Positions 16,321 to 26,147 of a DNA stretch of 64,000 nt are shown piece by piece. Within the stretch, counting starts at the first letter, position 1, and every line of letters begins with the position of its first letter. The translations under genes and the position numbers were made by a program. The notes beneath the pieces were generated by a model. The model was not told the origin of the DNA. It did no database searches and saw only the letters and a list, made by a program, of their open reading frames with translations. This stretch comes from Thermoleophilia bacterium (GTDB lineage: Bacteria > Actinomycetota > Thermoleophilia > Miltoncostaeales > Miltoncostaeaceae): assembly GCA_017882585.1 (NCBI GenBank), contig JADGPF010000078.1, positions 1 through 64,000 of the forward strand. Reading direction: 5' to 3'.

Positions 16321-18449
16321 CCTACCTCCAGGCGAAGCGGCTCCGCAAGAAGCGTCGCCGCCAACAGCGCCGCACGGCGCGCCTGCGCGTCACGCTGCTT
16401 GTGGTCCTTGGGCTGATCGGCGGCATCGTGGTGCTCGGCGGGCTCGCCTTGAACCGCGAGATCCGCACGGTGGCCCAGGAGACCGCGCGCCTGAACATCA
16501 AGACCCTTGGCCAGAACACCGCGATCTACGACCGCTACGGACACCTGCTCGGTATCGTGGCCGGCGAGCAGAACCGCACGATCGTCGCAAGTTCCCAGAT
16601 CCCGCCGGATCTCAAGCAGGCGACGATCGCCATCGAGGACAAGCGGTTCTACCAGCATCACGGCATCGACTATGTGCGTCTCGCCGGTGCCGCGTTCCAC
16701 GACGTCGTGGGCGCCGGCGGACTGCAGGGCGCCTCGACGATCACCATGCAGCTGATGAAGGTCCTGGCGCTCAACGGAACCGACCAGTCGCTCAACGGCA
16801 AGCTCAAAGAGGCCTACCTGGCGGTGCAGTACGAGAAGTCGCACACCAAGGACCAGATCCTCACCAATTACCTCAACAGCGTGTTCTACGGCCACAACGC
16901 GGTGGGCGTTGAAGCGGCATCGCTGACCTACTTCAACCGGAACGTCAAGGACATCAGCCTGGCCCAGGCCGCACTGCTCGCCGGACTTCCGCAGGCGCCG
17001 ACCGAGTACGACCCGTTCCGAAACGGACAGGTCGCCCGCCAACGCCGCAACGAGGTCCTCCAGCAGATGGCGGACCAGGGCTTTATCTCCCAGCAGACCG
17101 CCGCTCACGCCGAACTGGCCGGGCTTGGCCTGAACCCCGGCAACGCGTACAGCGCGGTGCCGAAAGAAGGCTACTTCTTCCAGTACGTCAAGCAGAACCT
17201 CGAACGGACCTACGGCCAGGCCCGCCTGGCCGACCAGGGACTGAAGGTCTATACGACCATCGACCCGAACCTCGACGCGCAGGCCAAGTCGGCGATCAAC
17301 CAGGTCCTCGGTCAGCCGAGCGATCCCGAGGCGGCAGTCGTGATGATCGACTCACGCACGGGCGCGATTCGCGCGATGCAATCGACCCAGTCGTTCAGCA
17401 TCGACAACCAGTTCAACTTCGTCACTCAGGCGCTCAGGCAGCCCGGCTCGACATTCAAGCCATTCGTGCTGACCACCGCGGTCAACCGGGGCATCAACCC
17501 GTACACGACGGACTACACGTCCAGGCCGCTCAACTTCGTCTCCCCGATCTGGGGCCCGATCGCCGTCCAGACCTACAGCAACTCCTACCCGGGCCGGATC
17601 AGCATCCTCAACGCCACGCTGCAGTCGGACAACTCGGTCTACACGCAGATGACGCTCGACCTCGGACCGCAGGCCGTCGTCAACACCGCCTACCTGATGG
17701 GGATCCCCCGCGCCCGCGGCCTTCCGGTGTACCCCTCGGTCGGCCTCGGCTCCGGCGTCGTGACGCCCCTGGACATGGCGACCGCGTACAGCGCTCTGTC
17801 CAACCAGGGCAAACACGTGGTCCCGCTGTCGGTGACCAAGATCGTGCCGCCGACCGGCCCCGTTGTCCTCAGCAGGCCCGTCCTGCGCCGCGTGCTGTCG
17901 GACGGCGTGGCCTACGAGGTCACCAAGGTCCTGCACGAAAACGTCTTGGCGGGTACGGGTACGGCTGCCAACATCGCCCCCAGCATCGCCGGCAAGACCG
18001 GCACGACCAACAACTACGTCGACGCCTGGTTCATGGGCTACACCCCGTGCTACGTGACTGCCGTCTGGATGGGGTACCCGAACGCGAGCGGGGCACCCCG
18101 GTACATGACCGACGTCCACGGCATCCAGGTCACCGGCGGAAGTTTCCCGGCGCGCATCTGGGCCACGTTCATGCGCAACGTGCTCAGCAACCCCGCCTAC
18201 GCCTGCCCGATCGCGGACTACCCGCTGCCGAACAATCCCGTCGTCTGGAAGCCGTTCTCAAGCGCGTTCACCCAGTACGTGGCCCCTCCGACGAAGACCA
18301 GCACGTCGACCTCGACGACCGGCACCACGACAACCGCGCCGGGCAAGAAGCCCCATACCACCCCGACGACGCCTAAACCGCCGCCAACGACCACTCCGAC
18401 GACAAAGCCGTCGACCGGGACCGGCCCGGGCGCGACACCGCCCGGCTGA
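16317..18449 (+). CDS. Class A penicillin-binding protein (transglycosylase/transpeptidase)
   Basis: The 710-residue bifunctional wall synthase has a very basic N-terminal tail and one membrane anchor (about 24-45). The GT51 glycosyltransferase domain (about 75-250) has the catalytic EDKRFYQHHGID and the GASTITMQL motif. The transpeptidase domain has Ser378 in GSTFKPF (SxxK), SDNSVY (SxN) and KTGTT. A Thr/Pro-rich tail of about 60 residues follows the catalytic domain, as in actinobacterial PonA-type proteins. The start overlaps the stop of the small anchored protein. It polymerises and crosslinks peptidoglycan outside the membrane. Confidence 0.95.
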   Translation: MTYLQAKRLRKKRRRQQRRTARLRVTLLVVLGLIGGIVVLGGLALNREIRTVAQETARLNIKTLGQNTAIYDRYGHLLGIVAGEQNRTIVASSQIPPDLKQATIAIEDKRFYQHHGIDYVRLAGAAFHDVVGAGGLQGASTITMQLMKVLALNGTDQSLNGKLKEAYLAVQYEKSHTKDQILTNYLNSVFYGHNAVGVEAASLTYFNRNVKDISLAQAALLAGLPQAPTEYDPFRNGQVARQRRNEVLQQMADQGFISQQTAAHAELAGLGLNPGNAYSAVPKEGYFFQYVKQNLERTYGQARLADQGLKVYTTIDPNLDAQAKSAINQVLGQPSDPEAAVVMIDSRTGAIRAMQSTQSFSIDNQFNFVTQALRQPGSTFKPFVLTTAVNRGINPYTTDYTSRPLNFVSPIWGPIAVQTYSNSYPGRISILNATLQSDNSVYTQMTLDLGPQAVVNTAYLMGIPRARGLPVYPSVGLGSGVVTPLDMATAYSALSNQGKHVVPLSVTKIVPPTGPVVLSRPVLRRVLSDGVAYEVTKVLHENVLAGTGTAANIAPSIAGKTGTTNNYVDAWFMGYTPCYVTAVWMGYPNASGAPRYMTDVHGIQVTGGSFPARIWATFMRNVLSNPAYACPIADYPLPNNPVVWKPFSSAFTQYVAPPTKTSTSTSTTGTTTTAPGKKPHTTPTTPKPPPTTTPTTKPSTGTGPGATPPG

Positions 18450-18455
18450 TCACGG

Positions 18456-20126
18456 ATGGCTCGCGCCGTGAGCCTGCAGCCCGTGCGTGAGTGGGATCTG
18501 CGCGTCGAACGGATCACCCGGCCCCTGATCATGGGGATCGTCGCGGGGGTCCTCGGCTTGTGCCTGTTCGCGTTCGGACCGCCGGGCGGCGACGCCGCCA
18601 CGCACCTCTACCAGACCCAGCTGGTGAGCCGCGGCGGACTCCAGTTCTGGGACAACCTCTGGTACTCGGGGCGCTACAGCCTCGTCAACTACACCGTCCT
18701 GTACTACCCGCTCGCGGTTGCCGTCGGGCAGGCGATCGTGGTCGCCACGTCGGTTGGGGTGGCCGCCGGCGCATTTGCGCGCCTGGTCCGTACCGCGTGG
18801 CCTCCGATCGCCACGGCGCCGGTCGTCGTCGCCACACTGGTGTTTCCGCTCTCGGTGATCGCCGGCGTCTATCCGTTCCTGCTGGGCCTGGCCCTCGGCC
18901 TTGCGATGCTCGCGGCCGTCCAGGCCCATCGGATCTGGGTCGCCTCGATCCTCGCCGTGCTCGCCGTGGCCGGGCACGTCCTCGCCTTCGGATTCGTGGG
19001 ACTGTTTCTGGTCGCATGGGCCCTCGCCGACCGCACCTGGGTGCACGATCGCGCCTATCGGGCGTTCGCGATCGTGATCGTCGCGATCGGGGTCATCCAG
19101 CTCCTGCTCATGCGTGCCTTCTCGCTGCCCGGTGGCCGCTATCTGTTCGACCCCAAGGATCTGGCGGCCATTCTGGTGTTCTGCGCCGCGGGCGCGGCGC
19201 TGTCGTACCGGCAACCAACGATGCGTGGGATGTGGAACTTCTTCTGGCTGTTCGCGCTGGTCGCACTGATCGACTTCGCACTCCCCAACCCAGTCGGTGG
19301 CAACCTGGTGCGGTTGGTCGCGCTCGCCGGACTTCCGCTGCTGCTGATCCCGCTGGGCGCGCACGCGTACCGCCCCCGCTGGGTCGCCGCTGCCTGCATC
19401 GTGCTCATCGCGGCCTGGCAAGGGATCTCGCCCGTCACCGAGTGGCAGGCCTCTGCTGCGTCGCCGGGTCAGAACGCCGCGTTCTGGGCACCTGCGTTGG
19501 CCTTCTTGAAGGCCCATCAGGATCCGGACTACCGGGTCGAGGTGGTGCAGTCGAAACGATACTGGGAGGCGTACTACATCGCCGGTAACGGCTACGCGAT
19601 GGCCCGCGGCTGGTACCGGCAGGACGACTACCCGACCAACGCCGTGCTCTACAACAACCCGACGCCGACCAGCTACCGGGCGTGGCTGCGGGCTGTCGGT
19701 GTCCACTACGTGCTGTTGCAGTCCGGGACCCTCGACTTCACCTCCGACGCAGAGGCGGCGCTCCTGCGCAGCGGACGGTCCGGACTGCGCCCGGTCGCGC
19801 ACGCCGGCGCCTGGACGATCTACGCGCTGGACAACCCGACGCCGATCGTGACGCCGTCCACAGCGGCGCGCATCACGGGCATCACCCCCACATCGATCAC
19901 GATCCAAGCCAACCGTCCCGCGGTGCTCACGCTGCGGATCCACGACACGCCGTACTGGACGGTCGCCGGCCCCGGCAGCTCGGCGTGCGTTGCGGCGGGC
20001 ACCGCACAAACGACCACCGTCGTGATGCGACGGCCGGGTGCCGCCGAGCTGCGGTTCCGGATCGCGCCCGCAAGTGTGCTCCAGGCGCTCACGGGCGCGA
20101 CCACCTCATGCCCGTCGGCACCCTAG
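18456..20126 (+). CDS. Large polytopic membrane protein, possibly GT-C-like
   Basis: The 556-residue protein has about ten hydrophobic helices (between about residues 20 and 325) followed by a soluble domain of about 220 residues. The first extracytoplasmic loop holds GPPGGDAATHLYQ and aromatic stretches (WDNLWYSGRYS), which recall the acidic first loop of GT-C-fold glycosyltransferases. The C-terminal domain has a YfhO-like flavour with a beta-rich end. It starts 6 nt after the penicillin-binding protein stop, so it may be co-transcribed, and faces the envelope-glycosylation genes on the other strand. I do not recognise a named family. Confidence 0.7.
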   Translation: MARAVSLQPVREWDLRVERITRPLIMGIVAGVLGLCLFAFGPPGGDAATHLYQTQLVSRGGLQFWDNLWYSGRYSLVNYTVLYYPLAVAVGQAIVVATSVGVAAGAFARLVRTAWPPIATAPVVVATLVFPLSVIAGVYPFLLGLALGLAMLAAVQAHRIWVASILAVLAVAGHVLAFGFVGLFLVAWALADRTWVHDRAYRAFAIVIVAIGVIQLLLMRAFSLPGGRYLFDPKDLAAILVFCAAGAALSYRQPTMRGMWNFFWLFALVALIDFALPNPVGGNLVRLVALAGLPLLLIPLGAHAYRPRWVAAACIVLIAAWQGISPVTEWQASAASPGQNAAFWAPALAFLKAHQDPDYRVEVVQSKRYWEAYYIAGNGYAMARGWYRQDDYPTNAVLYNNPTPTSYRAWLRAVGVHYVLLQSGTLDFTSDAEAALLRSGRSGLRPVAHAGAWTIYALDNPTPIVTPSTAARITGITPTSITIQANRPAVLTLRIHDTPYWTVAGPGSSACVAAGTAQTTTVVMRRPGAAELRFRIAPASVLQALTGATTSCPSAP

Positions 20127-20144
20127 GGCACCGTCCACGGCGCG

Positions 20145-21389
20145 CTACGGGCTTGTGACCTGCAGCTGCATGATCAGCACGACGTCCAGGAGGACCGTGG
20201 TCATGAGCACCCACACCACCCGCCGGCGGGAGCCCTCGTCGAGCCATGCGGCGACCGGCCACACCAGTGGGAAGGCCACCAGCCCGAAGCGCATCATCGA
20301 CGAGTAACTGCCGCTCAACAGCGGGACGCCGAGCGCGAGGATCGTAAACAGCATCCACGGACTGCGCCAGCCGCCCTCCTGATGCCACAATGCGACCGCG
20401 ACGATGACCATCACGATCGTAAACAGGAAATCGCGCTCGCTGCCCGTCCACACCAGGTGCCGGAACAGCCCGTGTTGGAATGGCGGAATCACGTAGTTGA
20501 TGACGTGCCAGGTCGCCTGCGGGAGGCCGGTGACGAAGCTCACACCGAGCGGTCCTCGGTGCCACGCGCCTTGGGCGTTCAGCGGCAGTTGCCAGGAGCC
20601 CCGCGCGACCTGCATCCAGCCGAGGAAGCCGGCAAGGGTCAGCACCGCGGGAACGAAGCCGACCAGCGCGTGTCGGACGCGCAGCTTCCATGTCGTGTCG
20701 GTCTCGAGCAACGCGATCATGACCACCAGCACTGCGATGAAGATGCCCTGCGGACGGGTCAGTGACGCGAGCGCTGCCGCCAAGGCGGCCAGGTACCAAC
20801 GCCCGCGCGTAGCCGCCAACGCGGCGCCGATCGCCAGGGCCACGAGGATGCCGTCGGTGTATGCGAGCGACGCGTAGATGGCCGGAGGAGCAAGCGCGAA
20901 GACCCACGTCGCCCGATTCGCAAAGGCCAGCCCACGGCGGTCCCAGGTCAGCCGGTGCAGTCCGAGCACCGCCCCGAAGAAGGCCAGGTTGCTGACGACG
21001 AAACCCCACATGAACGGGTTTGTCGACGTCCGGATTCCGAGCCACATGACCGCGGGCAAAAGCGGGAAGAACGCGAGGTTCGTGAACACGACACCGACCA
21101 GGCCGGTGTAGTGGTCGTAGCCGTGACGGGCAATGTCGATGTACCAACTGGTGTCCCACGAACCGAGGAGCGTCAACGGCCCCGGTACGGACCGGTCATT
21201 GCTGAGGGACGTCGGCCCGAGCCACCATTTGACCAGGATCGCGAGGCCGATCACCAACACCCGCGACATGCCCCAGGCCAGCACGGGCACGCGCCAGCGC
21301 GGCCACCACGCGTCGCGAGGAGCCGCGGCGGTCGGCGCGTCCGACGCCGCCCGTCCTCCCGTACTGCTGGCCGACACGCTACCGATCAC
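20145..21389 (-). CDS. PIG-V-like GT-C mannosyltransferase
   Basis: The roughly 414-residue polytopic membrane protein has the PIG-V/GT-C first-loop signature GSWDTSWYIDIARHGYD, about ten helices, and a loop with TRPQGIF that matches the RxQG motif of that family. It probably transfers a sugar from a polyprenyl-phosphate donor on the outer face of the membrane. The frame is open to 21611, but that part lies inside the DUF2079 gene. I prefer GTG 21389, which follows a CAGGGGG stretch; GTG 21377 is an alternative. It is the last gene of a five-gene minus-strand run whose GT2 could make the lipid donor. Confidence 0.82.
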   Translation of the reverse strand: MIGSVSASSTGGRAASDAPTAAAPRDAWWPRWRVPVLAWGMSRVLVIGLAILVKWWLGPTSLSNDRSVPGPLTLLGSWDTSWYIDIARHGYDHYTGLVGVVFTNLAFFPLLPAVMWLGIRTSTNPFMWGFVVSNLAFFGAVLGLHRLTWDRRGLAFANRATWVFALAPPAIYASLAYTDGILVALAIGAALAATRGRWYLAALAAALASLTRPQGIFIAVLVVMIALLETDTTWKLRVRHALVGFVPAVLTLAGFLGWMQVARGSWQLPLNAQGAWHRGPLGVSFVTGLPQATWHVINYVIPPFQHGLFRHLVWTGSERDFLFTIVMVIVAVALWHQEGGWRSPWMLFTILALGVPLLSGSYSSMMRFGLVAFPLVWPVAAWLDEGSRRRVVWVLMTTVLLDVVLIMQLQVTSP

Positions 21390-21486
21390 CGCCCCCTGGC
21401 CGTGGGACCCGCGCTGCAGCGGGTCGTCCCGGCGATTATCCGCGATCGAGGGCGCAAAGTGGTCGATGCCGGGGAAGTCGCACGCA

Positions 21487-22995
21487 CTATTTCGACGTCT
21501 TCCGTCGGAAGACGTCGACCCCGTACCCGTAGTAAACGAGATCGAACTGCCCGGTGCGCTCGAGCGCCTCGACATACGGGACGTTGATCCACGGCTTGAC
21601 GCGGTTGTCAATCAGCCACGGGTTGGCCGTGTCGACGACCACCCATTGGGCATCGCCGATGACCGGCCAGGTGTAGATGCGCAGTCGATCCGACAACCGC
21701 CCGCCGGCGGGGTCCGTCGCCGACACCGGCACGCCTGCCGGAATCATCGCGATCGCACGAGCCATCGCCAGATCGTGGGCCGACACCGTGTACTGGTCCG
21801 ATGCGCGGGTCGACCCGCCCGGAATCAGTTTCCCGATCGGTACCGGGCCGTGGAGGAAGCCTGCGATGAGCGACGTCGCCAGCAGCGCGCTGATGATGAT
21901 CCCCGGGCGGGCGGAAATTCGTCCCTGAGCGCCGGCAAGCCGACGGGCACGGGCTATCCCGCCGATCATCGCGACGATGAGAAATGGGGTGATCACGGCC
22001 GTGTACTGGTAGTAGATCGAGTACTGGGTCGCATCGTTGGAGAGCATGTTCAGCAGCAGCTCCGGGACGATCGCGATCAGGATCGCCGGGGCGAGGACTG
22101 GCAACAGCGCCAGTGGGTAGAGCAGCTGCCACAGGTAGTCCAGCCGCGACGTCGAGAACAAGAGCCTGAGCGAGTGGCCCGGATGGGTAACCAGCGTCTT
22201 GATGATCGAGCTGGGGCTCGCACCAAGATCCCCGTAGCGGCTGATGAATGGGCTCGCTCCGCCCGGCGCGAAGTGCGGGAGGATGATGCCGACGCAGATT
22301 GCGGTCCAGACGAGCCCTCCGACGATCAGACACAGCGCGGTCCGGGTGCGCCGGTGGTGGAACAGGACCCACAGACCGAGTCCGGCGACCGCGATGCCGA
22401 CCTCTTCCTTGGTCATCACGCTGAGGGTGGCGAAGATCCCAATCAGGACCGGCCGCCGCGATTCGATCGCCCACACGCACCACAGCAAAAGCGGCGTCGC
22501 GAGCGTGACCGGATGGAAATCGAACACGACCGACCAGTGCAAGGCCGGGTAGAGCAGGTACGCCGCCGCGCACGCGGCGGACGTGCGCCAGTCCCAGAGC
22601 CAGCGCCGGGCGATCCAGTACGTCGGCAGCGCACCGGTCGCCACGATCAACGGCTGGGCGACGAGCAGGAGCTTGGGCGTCGGGAAGATCCACCACAGCG
22701 GGATGAACGCACCGAGGATGGGATCGACGTGGCTGCCAAGGCGGCTGATCTGGCGACCCGAGCTGTCGGTGACCACGAAGAGGTGGCCGTGCGCGGCGCT
22801 CCACAGCGCCTGGACCATGTTCCCGAGGTCGAATCGCGCGGTGGAGAACGCCTCGTAACGCCGCAGGGCCAGGAAGATGAACACCCCGGCGAACACCGCT
22901 GCGGCGGCGAGGACCACAACCAGACCCGGGTCCCACTCGGAGACCCGCAGCCGCTGCCGGACCGACGCGATCGTGGAGTGTGATGCGACGGTCAC
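21487..22995 (-). CDS. DUF2079-family membrane protein
   Basis: The 502-residue polytopic protein has the DUF2079 hallmarks FDLGNMVQALWSAAHG in the first loop and HVDPILGAFIPLWWIFPTP, then about ten helices and a soluble C-terminal tail. DUF2079 proteins are predicted GT-C-like enzymes of unknown acceptor. The GTG start overlaps the stop of the flippase-like gene (GTGA). Along with the PIG-V-like protein and the GT2 and GT4 enzymes, it probably decorates an extracytoplasmic glycan or protein. Confidence 0.85.
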   Translation of the reverse strand: MTVASHSTIASVRQRLRVSEWDPGLVVVLAAAAVFAGVFIFLALRRYEAFSTARFDLGNMVQALWSAAHGHLFVVTDSSGRQISRLGSHVDPILGAFIPLWWIFPTPKLLLVAQPLIVATGALPTYWIARRWLWDWRTSAACAAAYLLYPALHWSVVFDFHPVTLATPLLLWCVWAIESRRPVLIGIFATLSVMTKEEVGIAVAGLGLWVLFHHRRTRTALCLIVGGLVWTAICVGIILPHFAPGGASPFISRYGDLGASPSSIIKTLVTHPGHSLRLLFSTSRLDYLWQLLYPLALLPVLAPAILIAIVPELLLNMLSNDATQYSIYYQYTAVITPFLIVAMIGGIARARRLAGAQGRISARPGIIISALLATSLIAGFLHGPVPIGKLIPGGSTRASDQYTVSAHDLAMARAIAMIPAGVPVSATDPAGGRLSDRLRIYTWPVIGDAQWVVVDTANPWLIDNRVKPWINVPYVEALERTGQFDLVYYGYGVDVFRRKTSK

Positions 22996-23972
22996 TGGCG
23001 CCTCGCGATCAGGCCAAAGGCCCCGACCGCCAGCAATTCCACCACCGTGATCTCCAACCGCGAGACCACCGCCAAGGCGACGGCCACGCTCCCCGGCACG
23101 TGCTGGGCAAGCGCAAGCGCAAAGGCTCCTTCCCGAATCCCCAGGCCCGACGGGACGATCACCACGAGCATCGATACGGCGAACGAAAACAGGAACGCGC
23201 CGGCAACGAACGCCACCGACCCGACTGCCGGACCGCCAAGCGCGCGGACCCCAAGCCAGACGCCGACGCCGAGCACGAGCTGCGCGGCCAGGTACCAGAT
23301 CGCCAGCACGCCCACGCGCCGCAGCGGGATCACCTGCGGCAGCGGCTCGCGGCCGATCCGCCGCAAGGCATGTCCGAGCGTGGGGCCGATCACCCGGGGG
23401 TGCAGGACGATCAGCCCGAGCGGCAGAAACGCAACCAACCAGGTGAGCCAGCGAGGCCCCAGGTCGCCGTACACCAGAACGAACGCGGCGCCGACCGCCG
23501 CCGCGACACCGACCGACAGCACCTGTTCATAGATGGTCGCCGCCACCGTTGCGCGGCGCGGCACCCCATACTTGCGGGCCATTTCCATCCGACCGGCCAC
23601 CATGACGACCGACCCGGGCACGTAGCGACCGATCAGCGACACGCCCCAGACCGCCAGCATGCGACGGTGACTCGGAGTCGGCGTCACCAGCGAGTCGACG
23701 ACCGCGACGTACGCCCCGCCGGTCACGAAGTACGACACGAAGATGACGACCATCGAGACGACCAGCAGGCCCCAATTCGGGTGCCAGGCGTAGTTGGCGA
23801 TCTCCGACCATCCGCTGATCAGCGCATAGGCGAGAAAGCCGATCGCGAGCGTGCCGGCGACGATCCCGAGGTTGCGCCGACGATTGCCGCCGCGCGGCCT
23901 GTCCAGCTCGGTCGTCACCGCGCCGTGACCGTCCGCGGACCCGACCGCTTGGTGCGTGTGTCCCGCTTCCAC
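22992..23972 (-). CDS. Flippase-like membrane protein of the LPG-synthase/AglD family (UPF0104)
   Basis: The 326-residue membrane protein has about eight helices and the family motifs IGRYVPGSVVMVAGR (about 113-127) and VPSGLGIREGAF (about 272-283). The family covers the flippase-like half of MprF and the archaeal AglD region; members are often found with polyprenyl-sugar enzymes, as here. The GTG at 23972 gives a hydrophilic N-terminus of about 34 residues, and a GTG 18 codons later is a possible alternative start. It overlaps the DUF2079 gene. A role in lipid-linked sugar handling is inferred from context. Confidence 0.8.
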   Translation of the reverse strand: MEAGHTHQAVGSADGHGAVTTELDRPRGGNRRRNLGIVAGTLAIGFLAYALISGWSEIANYAWHPNWGLLVVSMVVIFVSYFVTGGAYVAVVDSLVTPTPSHRRMLAVWGVSLIGRYVPGSVVMVAGRMEMARKYGVPRRATVAATIYEQVLSVGVAAAVGAAFVLVYGDLGPRWLTWLVAFLPLGLIVLHPRVIGPTLGHALRRIGREPLPQVIPLRRVGVLAIWYLAAQLVLGVGVWLGVRALGGPAVGSVAFVAGAFLFSFAVSMLVVIVPSGLGIREGAFALALAQHVPGSVAVALAVVSRLEITVVELLAVGAFGLIARRQ

Positions 23973-24035
23973 GTCATCCGCATCCCCGATCGAGTTGCGC
24001 CCGCGCGCGGGACCCCGTCCACGCGATCGGGGTGA

Positions 24036-25166
24036 TCATTGCGCAGACGCGCTCGCCAAACCTGGCAGCCGGGCGACGACGCCGGCGATGAACCGGTCGG
24101 CTACCGGCGACGGCGCACCCGCCTCCTCATATCGACGGCGCGCCTGGGTCCCCAGCCGTGCCCGCAGGTCCGGGTCCTGGACCAGCCGCGCAAGCGCCGC
24201 CGCGAGTGCAGCCGCATCGCCCGCCGGCACCAATAGCGCGTCCCGCCCATCGCGAAGCACCTCACGCGCACCTGGGGTATCTGCGGTAATGATTGGACGT
24301 CCGACCGCCATTGCCTGCCAGACCTTGTTCGGGACGACGCGGCTGGCCTTGCCGCTGCCACCGAAGATCCCGAGGCAGATGTGGGCCGCCGCCAACTCGT
24401 CGCCGAGCTGGTCATACGGCACCCACGGAATGTGCTCCAGGCCCGGAGGCCGGTTGCGCGCGAGTTCGCCATCGAGCCATTCGCGAAGCTGGCCGTCCCC
24501 GATGATGCGGATCGGGGGCACGCCCGGATACCGCGCTGCCTCCAGCACGACCCCGAGGCCGTGCAGGGGGGCCAGCTTGCCGACGAACAGCGCACGCACC
24601 GGCGGCGCCGGCTGGGGTCGCCGCGGGAAACGCTCCGGCTCGGCCCCGACGGGAACCACGATCACGCGCCCGCGGGCGCGCGGAAAGGTCGTTTGGATCC
24701 ATTCGGCGTTGGCCGTCGTGTCGGCGACGACGACATCGGCACTCCGGACCAGCTGCGCGTCCATCCACTCCAACAGCCGGGTCACGCGCGCCCCGGACCT
24801 GCCGCGGTCCCCGCCGAGCGTGTCACTAAACGAGATCATCATGTCGACGACGAGTGGCACCCGCCGCCGCCGCGCAATGACCCATGTCAGCGGCGCGTCC
24901 AGTTGCGCCGGATACCCGGCCATCACCGCGTCGACCGCGTCGATGCGCCGCTCGCGCGTCAGGATCTGGACCCATGCACCGGCCGCTCGCACCAGACTCC
25001 CGATCAGGGCGAACGAGCGCAGGAAACCTCCCGCCTTGTGCGGGGTGCGTTCCCACACCGGGACGTGGCACTCGATGACCGTGTGGCCGCGCTCGACCAA
25101 CCCGGTGCGGAGTACCTGGATGCGCGGGTACGACCGCTCGTACGTTCCGGCGAGAAGCAGCCTCAC
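24036..25166 (-). CDS. GT4-family glycosyltransferase
   Basis: The 376-residue cytoplasmic GT-B enzyme retains the anomeric configuration. The N-terminal domain starts MRLLLAGTYERSYPR. In the C-terminal domain VRALFVGKLAPLHGL and IRIIGDGQLREW are the nucleotide-sugar-binding beta strands, followed by VPNKVWQAMAVGRPII. The classic EX7E appears altered: Asn-Lys-Val-Trp stands where the first Glu region would be. The GTG start overlaps the GT2 stop (GTGA). Donor and acceptor are unknown. Confidence 0.87.
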   Translation of the reverse strand: MRLLLAGTYERSYPRIQVLRTGLVERGHTVIECHVPVWERTPHKAGGFLRSFALIGSLVRAAGAWVQILTRERRIDAVDAVMAGYPAQLDAPLTWVIARRRRVPLVVDMMISFSDTLGGDRGRSGARVTRLLEWMDAQLVRSADVVVADTTANAEWIQTTFPRARGRVIVVPVGAEPERFPRRPQPAPPVRALFVGKLAPLHGLGVVLEAARYPGVPPIRIIGDGQLREWLDGELARNRPPGLEHIPWVPYDQLGDELAAAHICLGIFGGSGKASRVVPNKVWQAMAVGRPIITADTPGAREVLRDGRDALLVPAGDAAALAAALARLVQDPDLRARLGTQARRRYEEAGAPSPVADRFIAGVVARLPGLASASAQ

Positions 25167-26134
25167 GCAGCCGGATCCGTGGATCGTCCGATGACTTCTT
25201 TGACGCGCGACGCGGCCTCCTCGGACCGTGGACGCAAATGGTGGCGTTGGATCATCTCGCTGACAAGACCGATGGTCAGGAACTGCATCCCGACCAGAAT
25301 CAGGAGCACGCCGAGCAGCAGCAACGGGCGGTTGCCGATCCCGTGGCCGAGCAGGCGCAGCACCGTGAGATACGCGGAGATCAGGACACCGATGACGACC
25401 GCCGTGACGCCAAGCCCGCCAAACAGGTGCATCGGACGGTGCCGGTACCGACCGAGGAACGTGATCGTCAACAAGTCGAGAAACCCACGCGAATAGCGCT
25501 CGAACCCGTACTTGCTGGAGCCGTGCTCGCGCGGACGATGATTCACGGCGAGCTCGCCGACATTGAAGCCCTCGTGGGCAGCCAGCACGGGGATATACCG
25601 GTATTGGTCGCCTGCAATGGCGAGGGAGTCGACAACCTCCGAGCGGTATACCTTGAACCCGCAGTTCAGGTCGTGCAGCGGAACGCCGCTGGCCCAGCCG
25701 GTCACGCCGTTGAACACTCTCGAGGGCACGCGTTTGGAGATCGGGTCCTTGCGGTCGACCTTCCAGCCGGAGACCAAATCGAAACCCTTGTCGAGCTCGG
25801 CGAGCATGCGGGGGATCTCCCGTGGGTCGTCCTGGAGGTCGCCGTCGATCGTGATCAGGATGTCGCCACCGGCGACATTGAACCCCGCCATCAAGGCCTC
25901 GGCCTTGCCGAAGTTCCGACGCAGGCGGACGACGCTAATCTCCGGAACCTCCGCCGCGAGCTGGTCGAGCAACTCGGCCGTCCCGTCGCGCGAGCCATCG
26001 TCGACGAAGATGACCTCGGACCGCTGGGGGAGCCCCCGGAGCACGGGCATCAGCTCGTCTGTCAGGGGGCCGACGTTGTCGCGCTCATTGAAGACGGGCA
26101 CGATGACCGAAATCATTTGGTCGGGTTGTGGCAT
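25163..26134 (-). CDS. GT2-family polyprenyl-phosphate glycosyltransferase (DPM1/GtrB-like)
   Basis: The 323-residue enzyme transfers a sugar from a nucleotide donor to polyprenyl phosphate at the inner face of the membrane. The GT-A domain starts ISVIVPVFNERDN, has VDDGSRDGT, and the DxD-type metal site is in TIDGDLQDDP. Two C-terminal helices (about 228-252 and 262-288) anchor it, as in GtrB and bacterial dolichol-phosphate-mannose synthase homologues. The following GT4 gene overlaps its stop. Its product could be the donor for the PIG-V and DUF2079 membrane enzymes in the same run. Confidence 0.92.
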   Translation of the reverse strand: MPQPDQMISVIVPVFNERDNVGPLTDELMPVLRGLPQRSEVIFVDDGSRDGTAELLDQLAAEVPEISVVRLRRNFGKAEALMAGFNVAGGDILITIDGDLQDDPREIPRMLAELDKGFDLVSGWKVDRKDPISKRVPSRVFNGVTGWASGVPLHDLNCGFKVYRSEVVDSLAIAGDQYRYIPVLAAHEGFNVGELAVNHRPREHGSSKYGFERYSRGFLDLLTITFLGRYRHRPMHLFGGLGVTAVVIGVLISAYLTVLRLLGHGIGNRPLLLLGVLLILVGMQFLTIGLVSEMIQRHHLRPRSEEAASRVKEVIGRSTDPAA

Positions 26135-26147
26135 CCGAGTGCGGATG

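Noticed and set aside
18450-20009. A 519-codon open frame on the minus strand opposite the large membrane protein
   Set aside because: Its product is rich in Arg, Gly, Asp and His without domains, the typical antisense shadow in high-GC DNA; the plus-strand protein has clear membrane helices.
21133-22983. A 616-codon plus-strand open frame opposite the DUF2079 gene
   Set aside because: Low-complexity Arg/Asp/Gly/His composition and no recognisable motif; the minus-strand DUF2079 and PIG-V proteins explain the region.
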